Shown: in pieces, positions 23,470-33,548 of the stretch | Layout of the letters: every line of letters begins with the position of its first letter | How positions within the stretch are numbered: position 1 is the stretch's first letter | NCBI GenBank assembly: GCA_026419785.1 | Contig: JAODTK010003287.1 | Coordinates: forward strand, 62,001 to 126,000 | DNA: 64,000 nt | Origin: Sclerodactyla briareus | Lineage: Eukaryota > Echinodermata > Holothuroidea > Dendrochirotida > Sclerodactylidae | Direction: 5' to 3' | Notes under the pieces: generated by a model | Told to the model about the DNA's origin: nothing | Seen by the model: the letters and a program-made list of their open reading frames with translations, nothing else | Databases searched by the model: none | Position numbers and translations under genes: made by a program

Positions 23470-24150
23470 TGGAATCCCTGGCCCTTGTTGCACCTTGAAC
23501 ATATCACGGTATGTATTAGACCAGTGGTTCCCAAGACCGAGGGGGGAAATTTTCCCCGTGGGATTACAGAGATTTCAGGAGAAAAATATGTATACATGCC
23601 AGGTAATCATTTTTGCAGGATTTTTCGAATTGTGATATTCTTGTTTACAAACACAATTACATAGCAAGAATTTTTAAACCCTTTTCCGCATCTCCCCACC
23701 TATCAAGTTTAATAATCATGCATTTCATAGGGGAACGGCTTCAGCGAAAGAAGGGGAAGTGGGGAGAAAAGGTTGGGAACCACTGGATTAGACCCATTAG
23801 ACGCTATACTGTGCTGATGAGTGATGGGCTTTAAGTTGAAGTTTGGCTATAAATTAGTCACAAGTCAGAACTCAGAGCCGCTGTTTTGTGGTGATCTAAT
23901 GATGTTATCATTCCTTCGAATAAATTATCCTTTCTATATCAGTTTCTGCGGGAATTGGATAATGATAACTTATTGAATTCGTTTTAGATCAGAAATAGTT
24001 GACAAAACACTGTTCCGATGTTTAGCTCACCCTAACCCCTAGCATGTGCTCGGTAAGCTATTGTGGTCGTGATCTCTATTTATTTAACTGTTCACAGTTG
24101 ATTCAAATTGCTCCTCCTTCCGCATCATCCAGGATCACGACGGAACTCGG
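23470..24150. other. No confident feature
   Basis: No gene supported. A GTGGTTCCCAAGACCGAGGG / GGTTGGGAACCACTGGATTA pair (about 23523 and 23773) forms an inverted repeat about 265 bp apart, so a small foldback or MITE may occupy about 23515-23795. Confidence 0.4.
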
Positions 24151-26180
24151 GTCACACGATGACCAAGTGAAGGGTCATTGATGGGGTAAAAGAACTAAGG
24201 TCAAAGGTCATGTAAGGGTCCACTGTCGGCCATTGTGAAAGTGGGGAAAATGCTTCGCCTTCCACAGATTGAGGTGAAATTCATCCATAGTTGGTCAGTA
24301 GTATCATTGACCACTGGTACCTATGGGGTGTGTTCAGGGACTTTGCGATCAAAGAAGGTATCTTCGGGGATTGTTGACCCCAAAGGGTAATTTTAGTGCG
24401 ATCAGTAAAAATCCTTCCCCTCAGGCTACAGTTAGTTGTGGTTAAACAAAGTGAGACGTGGTTTGTTTAATTTCATCTCGAATAGGTGTTCAGAGAAGAT
24501 TTGAGGTAAAAGGTCAATCTAGAGGTTACATTTTGGAATTTGAAAAAAGGTCAAGCGGCTTCCTCTCATATGGACAGATGGGCGATTCATGAAGGTTGGT
24601 CAGTGGAATCGTTGACCAATTGGCCCACATCCTATAGACGATATAATTAAGACATTTGGTCGTACCATTGGCGTAGCAGAGGGGGGCCACGGGGGTCATG
24701 GCCCCCCCCCCAATCGAATTCCCCCCGATTTTTTTTTAATTTTTCACTAATGACAACAAATTTTTGGACCTTATGCGGCTCTCTCTTTCCTCATTGCTAG
24801 TCAGATTGCTTGCTCGAATTCCCTTGACACCCAATGTTTTTGTCATATCCAACATGTGCCAAATTTTTGCGCGCTCGCGCGCAGTATCCCCGTTATTATA
24901 ATACCACGATTTTTTGCCCATTTGCAGTGCGGCAAGTTTCTTTAGATCATATAAGACATTGGCATACGAGGGGTGCGTAGATACCCCTCCAACAACAGTT
25001 GTCACTTTGTTGTTCCCGCTGTCTTCATTCCCGGTCAGATTGAGTGAATAGTTTTCAAGTTTTTGTGGTCAATCTCCACCTTCATAGGCGGGGTGCCAGG
25101 GGGGAGGGCACTAGCTAGCCCCCCGTTCGGGGCAAAAACGTGGCAAATATGAAGAGTCCCCTCCCAGAAATATTGACCCCCGTCGCCTATAGGGGATATC
25201 ATAGATGATATCCAAGCAATGCGCAAAAAAAAAAAAATGCGTGCTCCTTGCGCAGTATAGCCGTGGTGTGGTTTGTTGTCTGCTTTTACTACAAACCGCT
25301 AATAACTATTTGAGATCGGGTCAAAGTAGTTTATTTTTTTTAGATTTTACATCGTTGATCCTGTGGCTATTAGCATCCTGGGTACATCCCTAGCCAGCTG
25401 AAGGCATGCTTCAAGCGGATGGAGCGTGGACCCTCCCTAAATTCATACCAAGGACAGTTTGATTTCATTCGTCCAAAATAGGGAGCCGAAAAGATAAAAA
25501 TTGGGACCGAATATCAGGCAGAAAATTATCAAACTAACTTCAGAACCAAAGCGACATTCGCAAATTCAGGGAGGATTTTTCAACAACACAAGCTATTTTT
25601 CCGCGCGTTCCGCCTCGTATACTTTTCCCCATCTGGGGGGTTTCAAGATTTGGGGAAAATTGTTCTGCCCCCCCACAAAATGGAAGAGGTCCTGTACGCC
25701 TAGATCTGAAGCCACTTTGAATAGAAAATTTGAACAAGATTCAAGAACAAGAACAAGATTTTTTGTATAGGAAAGAATATCTCAAATGATGACAACTGTT
25801 GAACCAGATTTCATCGGAGGGCTCCTAAAATGCAATCATTTTCCACCGACTCCCCTTAGAACCCCTCCTCATGGCCACCCCATCAAAATTCCCTGTCTAC
25901 GCCCCAGTGTCATACTATCATGATCAATAGTACATTGGGATGCTCAGCATTGAAGGTCAAGGGTCATCTAGGAGTCACTTTTAGCCATTTTGTTTGACGG
26001 TTAAGCGGCTTCTAATTCTACGGTGATTTGTGTACTAATTAAGTAAGTTGGTTGGTATTATCATTGACAATGCAGTGCATGGGGTGTTTAGGAAATTGAG
26101 TTCAAGTAATCTGGGTTAGTTTTTAGGGCTAGTCAGGGATATTGAGCTGACTGATGATACCTGAGGGTGTTGAGGTGAGG
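24150..26180. repeat. Array A family copy split by a later insertion
   Basis: AAGGTCAAAGGTCATGTAAGGG, GTCGGCCATTGTGAAAGTGGGG and ATGGGGTGTGTTCAGGGACTTTG (24190-24350) match array A. The same family resumes after 25906 with GAAGGTCAAGGGTCATCTAGG (25953) and GCATGGGGTGTTTAGGAAATTG (about 26078). The sequence between is the separate element at 24668-25905. Confidence 0.65.
24668..25905. mobile_element. 1.24-kb element with GGCGTAG...CTACGCC ends
   Basis: The left end reads CATTGGCGTAGCAGAGGGGG. The right end reads CCCTGTCTACGCCCCAGTG, whose reverse complement is CACTGGGGCGTAGACAGGG, so the termini are inverted repeats. Internally it has poly-C and poly-G tracts and three GCGCGC stem words (about 24868, 25238 and 25598) like the hairpin array at 9.6-11.1 kb. 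A minus frame of 89 codons (24736-25005) has no domain I know. Confidence 0.6.
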
Positions 26181-26826
26181 TCATCTAGTCAAGTATGGCT
26201 ACAAATAATGCACAGTTCCTACACTCACTGCTGCCAATAGGTAGGTGACTTGCTGTGCCATTGGCAGCTTGGGCACTCTTGTTCGTATTTATGCCCGAAT
26301 TGGCTTATCATTAAAAAAAAACTGGCAACCCGAGAAATTCTGTGAGACTGAGCACGTCTTCTATACAACAGGAGGACTTCGGATGAATTAAGCGTTTCCT
26401 TGTGGCGTTTGCCAGGTCTTTTCTAAAAAGACTAATAGCTATACAGGAGGACGCTTTGCAGAAACATTGGTTACGTTTTGTACTTTTAACGGTCTAACGG
26501 ATAGAAATCCTTTAGGCCTAGTCCAAATATCCTTCCTACACCGCATGACATCCCTGGTCTAAGGGCCTAACGTTAGGCTAGTTCATCGTGCTAATATTAT
26601 TTTTATACGTAGGCTAGCGCTAGGCTAAATAAGTTAGGCCTAGCCTAGGTTAACTGGAGTATTTGTATTGTTTTAATTGTATTGGGTAGGATTGCATATG
26701 TATACCCCTGTCAGGAAGTGTACCTTGGTGTATTGTATGAATTAGTTTCAGGGATCCGATTGAGAGATGGGGTGAGGGTTACCCTTTTAGTGTAGCCTAG
26801 GCTCGGTGAGGTTTAGCCTGGTTCAA
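26180..26826. other. Non-coding, AGGCCTAG-rich
   Basis: Contains many TAGGCCTAG / GGCTAGCGCTAGGCTA words (26510-26650 and 26795-26825). No gene. Confidence 0.45.
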
Positions 26827-27260
26827 GCCCCGGTCACATTACAGCGCTATCGTGGTCGTGCAACGATCCGTTAATTTTGGTTCCGGCCGGATAATACCAG
26901 CCACATGGCCATGACGGCTGAATCTCCTTGTCACATTGATAACGGACGTCACTGCTCGCTATTCGCCGAACCATTCTGACTGAAATAGCTATTCCCTACG
27001 TGTTTGATAATCACATATTTTCGTTTTAATCGTTGACTGCTAAACGATTTTCGTCGCCTTTTCTGTTTTCGATATGACGTCATTCATGGATATGTTCGTT
27101 TCGAACACTCCCGAGTTTGAGAAGATTGTGATGTTGCTCTATTCTTTATGACATTTTTTAACCCTACGACCCGCTTCTGTCTGTTTTCAGCCTGAAATCG
27201 AGAAGATCGTGTATCAAAACGTAAAATCGAGTCGTTAGAGTGTGACCGGGCCCTTTAGTC
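26827..27260. mobile_element. MITE with CCCGGTCACA terminal inverted repeats
   Basis: The left end is GCCCCGGTCACATTACAGCG. The right end TTAGAGTGTGACCGGGCCC has reverse complement GGGCCCGGTCACACTCTAA. Length is about 430 bp. Internally TTCGTTTTAATCGTTGACTG and AAACGTAAAATCGAGTCG also show partial inverted similarity. Non-coding. Target-site duplication not established. Confidence 0.7.
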
Positions 27261-27299
27261 CATATGAGAAGAAATTTTACTGTAAGCACACTGTCCAAT

Positions 27300-28660
27300 T
27301 CGCATGTGACGAATTAGTCACCTCTGCCTCCAACCAAGGCCTCTATAAAAGTTGAAGGGGCAAGGCACTTTTCTGAGGTGCAATGCAACAATTGCCGTCG
27401 GTTACATGCAAAATGGCAGGGCACCAAGGCATTTAGAACAATTTTTTAAGGGCAGAAAGGCAATCTGGAAAAAAGACAAGTGGCCAGAAGGCAATTATTA
27501 AATGACCGCAAAATGTTTTATAGTGTGACCTGATAACCTCTCATCAGATACTACGTAAGTTATTAAGCGCCGCTCCCAGTGTATTCTTTCGGTGTCGTTC
27601 AACCGCGTCGATTTTGACAATGATTTACTCCAGATACTCAAATGAGGATCGTTTTTTATATTTTCCATAAAAAACAATGTACTTTCTGGCAATATAAGTC
27701 ATTCACGCGTATCTGTCGGACGATAACTGATATATTGCCAATTTCTAATGTGACTGTGAAAGTTCTTGTGCGCTGCGAAGAACCGCGAGCACTAACTCAT
27801 AACCGTATCACCTCAAATCCCACACACACACATACGACCCCGCCGAACATCGCTAGCGCTGTCCCGCCCTGCTGGCCGCACCTGGTTCGAACCAGTTCCA
27901 CAACCATGTGCGCAGCACGTCAATGCATATAGCTAGCATTAAATAGCTCAGAATGTGAACGTACACTTATGTGACTTACGTGCCTTCGCGGGCATCCGTA
28001 TGCCGTTTTAATTATTATGTATGTGTGGGCAGCGCGGGCCGGCCAGGCCTGGGTCAACGTTAATTAGCACTTTATCTATTGTTTCCACGTACCAATTCCT
28101 ACGACAGAGATGTGTACATGAGGTTGACGGATATCTGATGTATGTGGCGATGCGGGCAATATTCGATAGCCTACGCGAGAATTGTACAGTACGGTTGCGG
28201 GTATATAATAGCTCCAGGGGTTGGGTAGTCAGTCAAGTTTTTACTTTTCACTACGCAATAGTACGCTACCATTGGACATACACGGATATACGGATGTTTG
28301 GTGCACAAACAATACAACGAATGAAAGGACTAATCCACTGCTGAATTGAGTTAAAAATGAAATTGCGGAAAATTCATGACACTTTTCTGTAGGCCTGTAT
28401 TCAATGGAAAGCTTTCAGACAGTTGCTGTAGGGTATTATCGTTATTTTGGAGGAGGAGGGCACCGACGCATGTCAATTAGGTCACGGCAGTCACTGCCGT
28501 CCGGTGAAGCTTGAAATGTGAGGGCATCCCGGCAAATTGGCAGGGCACACCGACGCGATTGCCGTCGGTGCCGGCGGTTAGATTTCGAGGCCTGCTCCAA
28601 CTTCTCCCTCCGATTACGCAGCCCCTCTATAACCTTCAACACATCATTCAAGAACTTCTA
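27300..28660. repeat. Non-coding; two sites with a TTGCCGTCGGT repeat
   Basis: AATTGCCGTCGGTTACATG..AAATGGCAGGGCACC (about 27390-27425) and CAAATTGGCAGGGCACACCG...GATTGCCGTCGGTGCC (28535-28572) share words, as do CCTCTATAAAAGTTGAAGG and CCCCTCTATAACCTTCAAC in opposite orientation. I read these as fragments of one dispersed element. No gene in the interval. Confidence 0.4.
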
Positions 28661-29455
28661 ATCCACTGCAATGTAAAATATTTCATTGGTCTAAAGTGGT
28701 GCTCTAACCGATAATCGGATCGGCTGAATATTATCACTATCGTCTCCATCGATCGGCAGAGCCATTCCCCTGAATTTACCAATGCTCCGCGCATCCATTA
28801 CTGAAGCAACTCATTCTCCCACACGGGCACCCCATAACTGCTTAACAGAGGTGCGGAAGTTGTTCACAGCTTGCAATACAACCGCTAGCACACATTATGG
28901 GTTGAACCATAATAATCTCGTAGTGAGACCCTTTGCTAACTATTTTCATGACAAATCGCGTATAGTCCTGAAAAAATCAGGCCCAATCATTTATTTTCAA
29001 AAGCCCAAACTCGCAACTTACATCGTCATCACTTCTAACTGTTTCTATCCGGGCGCGAATAATGCTACCATGTAAGTGGTGAACACGTCGGTATATTTTT
29101 GGAGCACGCAAACAGTTTTCATCCATAACAGCAATGTGTATAAGCAGTACTGTGTAGTGGAGGTAGTTGGCAGTCTTTACGCTAAGGTGCGGGACTGTGC
29201 GATCTGCACACACAACTCAAAATCCCGAACAAAAATTATCAGTGCGGGAAAGTCCATCACTGTTTCCCAACAGAATAGCAATTTTTGCCTGTTTTTAACC
29301 ATCACTATCTCTAACTCAGGCACAATGTATGCATACTAACATTGTGTTTCAGACATCGTACCGGCGGACATGAGAGAAAACCCTATTTTTATCATACATC
29401 GATACTTATTGTTTTGTAGAACGAGTTTAATGCACACATATGTTAACCATTTGGA
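28660..29455. other. No confident feature
   Basis: Frames at 28782-29075 (+), 28977-29213 (-) and 29076-29339 (+) overlap and have no recognisable domains. Confidence 0.3.
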
Positions 29456-30125
29456 ACGGGACCAAATTCACTGTCAAATAACGTTGAAATCGGCAGTCCC
29501 AAAACATTTGAAAATCATAAAAGAATGAAACAGGCATGTAGATGGGTTTTAATACCAACACATTTCACAAAAGATTGCATCAGTTTTTGCAAGGTGTCTT
29601 CAGGTCTTATACTTTTTCTGATCTAGCTAAGTGTTGTCCCCTGTATCAGAATCATAGCGTTCATAGCTTAGGCCCACGCGGTCTACCTTGTGGAAATTAG
29701 TAATGCCATTGAAAATATCATTTTTGTTTCCTTATTTATTCACAAAACTACAATTTTGGCCTGGAAAGCACATTCACTATGGCACAGAGAAAGTTTGCCC
29801 TGTTGCAAGATTTGCCCTTTCCCCGACAGTCTTGTAGCTATGGGCTGGAAGCAGGAACTTATGACATGGGGTGGCATATCCCGCCCATGTACCCACTGCT
29901 TATACAGTGTAACTACTTGTGTAGCATAGTTTGCAATGCAGTCGATTGGAGAGAGGGAGATAACTTGGGCCAAGAGGGGAGCTGTAACCCCTTAGCAAAC
30001 CATCTTTTTTATTTTGGCAATGTTTGGCTTTTTGCATGGTCCCAAACAATTTGCTGTCTATTTTCCGAGACCCCCCCCCCCTTGTATTTCAACATCCCCC
30101 TTGGAAATTGGAACCTAGCGTAACA
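29455..30125 (+). repeat. Dispersed repeat D, copy 2
   Basis: Same-orientation relative of 5405-6065: CAAATTCACTGTCAAATAACG, AGGCATGTAGATGGGTTTT, CTACCTTGTGGAAATTAGTA, CAGTCTTGTAGCTATGGGCT and TTTGCAATGCAGTCGATTGG. The open frame at 29779-30123 is not conserved in copy 1. Confidence 0.75.
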
Positions 30126-30940
30126 CTGGGTAGTGGGAGACATCGCAGTATTTTTGGAGCACTTAAAATGGTAATTATTCCAGTGCAGCACATGTGGCAA
30201 CAAGTTTCATCAGCGATTACGTGAATCTGGTAGCTTTAGCATATAAACGCTGATACAACACAAAGTGAGCGAATTGCTCACAATTAGTGAGTTTTTCCTT
30301 CTTCATGAAAAATGTTCCGCGATATGCTGTCAACTTGGTTTTATCAATAATTGTTTAGAATTGCTTACAATTGAAGGTGTGGGTGCCCACTTACTTTGTA
30401 AGAGAAGTCTCAAAAGATCGAGCAACACTGAACACTAACCAGAACATAGTTTGTAAACAGAAGTGTTGCCACTCGGGGCTCATTTTGGCTATCCTATCTT
30501 TCATATTGCGCACATGTGATACATTACCAGAGCAAATCTACATATTATTCCTATCTTAAGTGGGAACGCGTTAACAGACCCAACAACTTGTACGCATTGT
30601 AGGCATTATGGAGTTCCTGACCGAGCTGGGGTGAATCCTTGGTGATTCCACCTGCCAAAGACCAAAATGGGAATGAATAAGTTCTAAACCCTTATCTTAC
30701 CTCACTGTACAATAAGTCTTTGGGTATTTTACTTGTGATGCAAGCTGTCAGAAACTGAAGTGTGCAACAGAAATTTGGCTGCTCAGTGCTATAGCCATCC
30801 TAAAAAACAGCCTAGGCCTCGATTTGTGAACCAGGGCTTATACAGTACTAAAGCCTGTGAGCCGGCAGGCTAGCCAGGTTTAGGCCCTAGGCTAGGTGAC
30901 AATAAACTAAGACTTGAGTCTGCTTTCTCTAGGCTGTTTT
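30125..30940. other. No confident feature; AGGCCTAG-type words
   Basis: 30800-30935 is rich in CCTAGGC/GGCTAGCC words. No gene. Confidence 0.35.
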
Positions 30941-30941
30941 C

Positions 30942-31590
30942 GCCCAACTGTCAATCCGCCCACTAACCATTTCGCCCAACCTACTTTGGTCAGTTTCGCC
31001 CATCAGGTCGCCCAAGGATTCACCTTTTTTTTTCAGTGTCGACAATTTATCCTCCTCTGTTTTCACTCCATATGCATTCAGTGATCGCCCATTTGCCTGT
31101 CATAATTTTTATTCATGATTGTAACCCATTCGACCGTGAACCAACTTTCTATTATCAATATGTTTCAGTGATCGCAAACCTTCATTCCCTTCCTCTTTAT
31201 CAATAATATTTATTCCGTGATCGCAAACCAATGTGCCCTTCCAAATTTTTCAACAGTATGTACCCAACCAATTCCCAAATCGATTCGACCAGTAGAAACC
31301 GCAACCGTATTTCGTTTCCCATTTGTTTTTTCAGAGCCTCATAACCAATTTACTTTTGCTAATCCTTATCTTTTTCTTCCCATATAGGCCCTTCTGATAC
31401 TTTCATTGCTTTTGTTTTTCCAATACCTAAAATAAAAAAACACCTTGGGCGAAACGACCAGGAAGGTTTGGGCGAAAACTACCAAGCAGGTTGGGCGAAA
31501 CGACCAAGCAGGTTGGGCAAATTTACCAACAGGTTTGGGCTCAACGGTCCAACTTGGCGGATGGGAGGTTGGGCCGAGTCGGGAAGTTTG
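30942..31590. mobile_element. Foldback element with TTTCGCCCA subrepeats
   Basis: The left arm (30947-31018) carries TTTCGCCCAAC repeated about four times and ends TCGCCCAAGG. The right arm (31442-31590) starts CCTTGGGCGAAACGACCAGG and repeats GGTTGGGCGAAAC in the opposite sense. The arms are therefore inverted, with the same internal subrepeats, around about 420 bp of AT-rich spacer that has GTGATCGC words at three places. This is typical foldback architecture. Open frames in the right arm are repeat translation. Confidence 0.75.
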
Positions 31591-31644
31591 GTACAAACGA
31601 TCAGCTTCCTGGAGTCTGAGAATGCCTCTGGACAGTGGAATGCG

Positions 31645-31672
31645 CCCCTAACCCTACCCCTAACCCTAACAC
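31645..31672. repeat. Interstitial CCCTAA telomere-like tract
   Basis: CCCCTAACCCTACCCCTAAC is followed by CCTAAC just outside the foldback element. It is short and degenerate, so it is not a chromosome end. A second short TTAGGGTTAGGG lies inside the inverted-repeat element at 59.5 kb. Confidence 0.8.
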
Positions 31673-31699
31673 AAATACCATTGGTAATACATTTTGCAA

Positions 31700-33330
31700 T
31701 CATAGCCATGTCAAGATGTGTACCTGGGTGTATTGGATGTTACGTAAGTTACACCTCCACAAAGCCTGCGACCAGGGAACACAGACTGTTCTTATGCTAG
31801 GCTAGGCATAGCCCATGCAATTTTTTTGACACACCGTCAATTAGCCATGCCTAGGCCAAACACGCTACTGCTTTTGATGAAACACACATCATGTGTACGA
31901 GTATTTCCTTTCCTTTAGTTTTACAAAAACCCTGCAATTTACAAATTTCAGGACGCTGTAGTATCAATCAACACAGTTGTGTGAGATTAAGATGGATGAT
32001 TGTTTAGGATTTCACGGCTGATTTCCTATTCATTTAAATAGGATTTAATGATTTCGACGTAGGCCTTGGCATTGTCAGATCCCAGGATTTTCAAATCTGT
32101 TCCAAGTTCTTGGAATTGTTAGGTCTGTAGCATATTCGCGTGGTGCTATTTATCATTATTTTATTTATTAAACTTTGTTTTATCTTATTTACTACATCTC
32201 CTTTCTTACCAGGGAATATTTACACACAGTTTCATAAAAAAAATTTAAAATCACAAACCACTACTTGCTCAATTTTGAGAAAATGATTATATCTTCTTCT
32301 TCTTTTTTTGGTGGACACAATATGGAAGTTCAGGGTTTCAACTTCTCAAAAAGGTGTCCACGACTCCAAGACCCTTTGTGTTCTACTTCTGAGCCCCACC
32401 AGATTCTGTGTAACCTCTGCATGCTCCTACGATGAACTCTGCTTCCACCATCATTGGTCGTCTTATACCTGCTTGAGCTACGCACTAACTGGGGTCTCAG
32501 AGCCCAACTCGTGGATCAAACCCTTCTGTTCTCATCTATGTTCATCCGAGCACCACTAGCGACATGACGTAGTTTGCTCCCTGCCCCCCCCCCCCCCCCC
32601 AAAAACAAAAAAAAAAAGATAATGCCCAGGTGGTTTCATGTGCACCTCTCAAACCAATCTGACTTTGTGGGGTGCTCCACTGAATGCAGATCACAATTGA
32701 AAATGCTAGAATAGAACACTCGTAAGGTTTACTGAAAACATTTCTGGTGGATTTTTTTTACCTGAAGATGGTCAACTGCCGGTGTAAAAAACACCACCTC
32801 CGGAAAATCTTATTTTTCTTGATTTCTCTTTCACTCTTTGTGACAGAATTTTTCACTACTGTCAAATACAGGAATTTGGTATTGTCCCAATAAAACTTAT
32901 CTAGCCTATAACAACCACATCAGAGGTGAATGAGTGTCAATTTGAATATTGGAATTCTGGACAATGGAAAACTTTACAGCCAAGGTTATAGAGTAAATGC
33001 TTGGTCATACTGTAGTTGCAACAAGACTTCCCTGTCTATTGCTAGGGCTTTCAGGGTTCAACCCTGATTTGTTGCTAGCTGGCCTTGTATTGCACCTGTG
33101 GCAAGCTTTGCACCTCTGTTCATGCAGTTATTGAGTGCCTGTGTGATGACTTAGTTCAATAGCGGGACATCAATAAATTCAGTGGATTGCTCAGTCGATC
33201 TGATGTTGAGCCAGTAGTGCTGAATATCCACCCGATTCGGTGTCCGATCCGAATATCGGTAGAGCCCTAATAAAAGAAAGATTATGAATCAGAACATACT
33301 GTAAAACTCCATCTGTCAATTCTTCCACAG
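31700..33330. other. Upstream of the first recognised Staufen exon; nothing called
   Basis: Contains a C18 tract at about 32583-32600 and AT-rich stretches. An + frame at 32308-32559 has no recognisable domain. The Staufen start codon and promoter may lie here or further left, but I cannot point to them. Confidence 0.35.
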
Positions 33331-33548
33331 ATTGACTGCACAAACTTGATTCAACGTTTGGAAGGATCTGGCCCGCCCCCAGTCACTGCAACCCCGGCAC
33401 CTGGGGAGAAGCCCTCACCTGTCCAACAGCCGGGGATCCTTCAATGTCGCAGAGATGCGCGCCTGCCAGGGCCGGCAATGGACGCCAGGGGAGCCTGCTG
33501 TGGCGCAGAACGACGGTGGCGGCGGGATCTGTTGGTGCCAATGTAGAG
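33331..33548 (+). CDS. STAU: Staufen upstream exon, P-rich, frame uncertain
   Basis: Acceptor TTCTTCCACAG (AG 33329-33330) and donor GAG|GTAAGA (GT 33549-33550). The first half reads best as SGPPPVTATPAPGEKPSPVQ. The frame that joins the next exon in phase 0 ends VAAGSVGANVE and continues into ASAPGAAQQESMANTK. The two halves are in different frames, so there is an indel, or only the downstream part (with an ATG near 33451) is coding. It precedes dsRBD1, as a Staufen N-terminal region would. Confidence 0.55.

Larger units (their letters stand above)
20790..23470 (+). repeat. Roughly 330-bp units, about four copies, interrupted
   Basis: Shared word set: ATCAAATAT/ATTCACGGAAAACGAACGTTTGTT, AGAGAACACAC, GCAGC(A)GCTAATGCAT, TTGGCTTTTTAAGGAG, ATTCATTCGC.GTGATACGCATC.G, ATTGGTACA, and CTAAATAGGACATATTCAGA...CACGTGAATT.GCGATTT. 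Copies start near 20795, 21220, 22800 and 23105. Copies 2 and 3 are separated by about 1.3 kb of other sequence (21480-22790). Confidence 0.65.

Noticed and set aside
31645..31672. CCCTAA tract as a chromosome end
   Set aside because: Only about four degenerate repeats with unrelated sequence on both sides; interstitial.
31366..31800. Open frames with GWAN/GRND/LGSTVQ repeats
   Set aside because: They are translations of the GGTTGGGCGAAAC subrepeats of a foldback arm.
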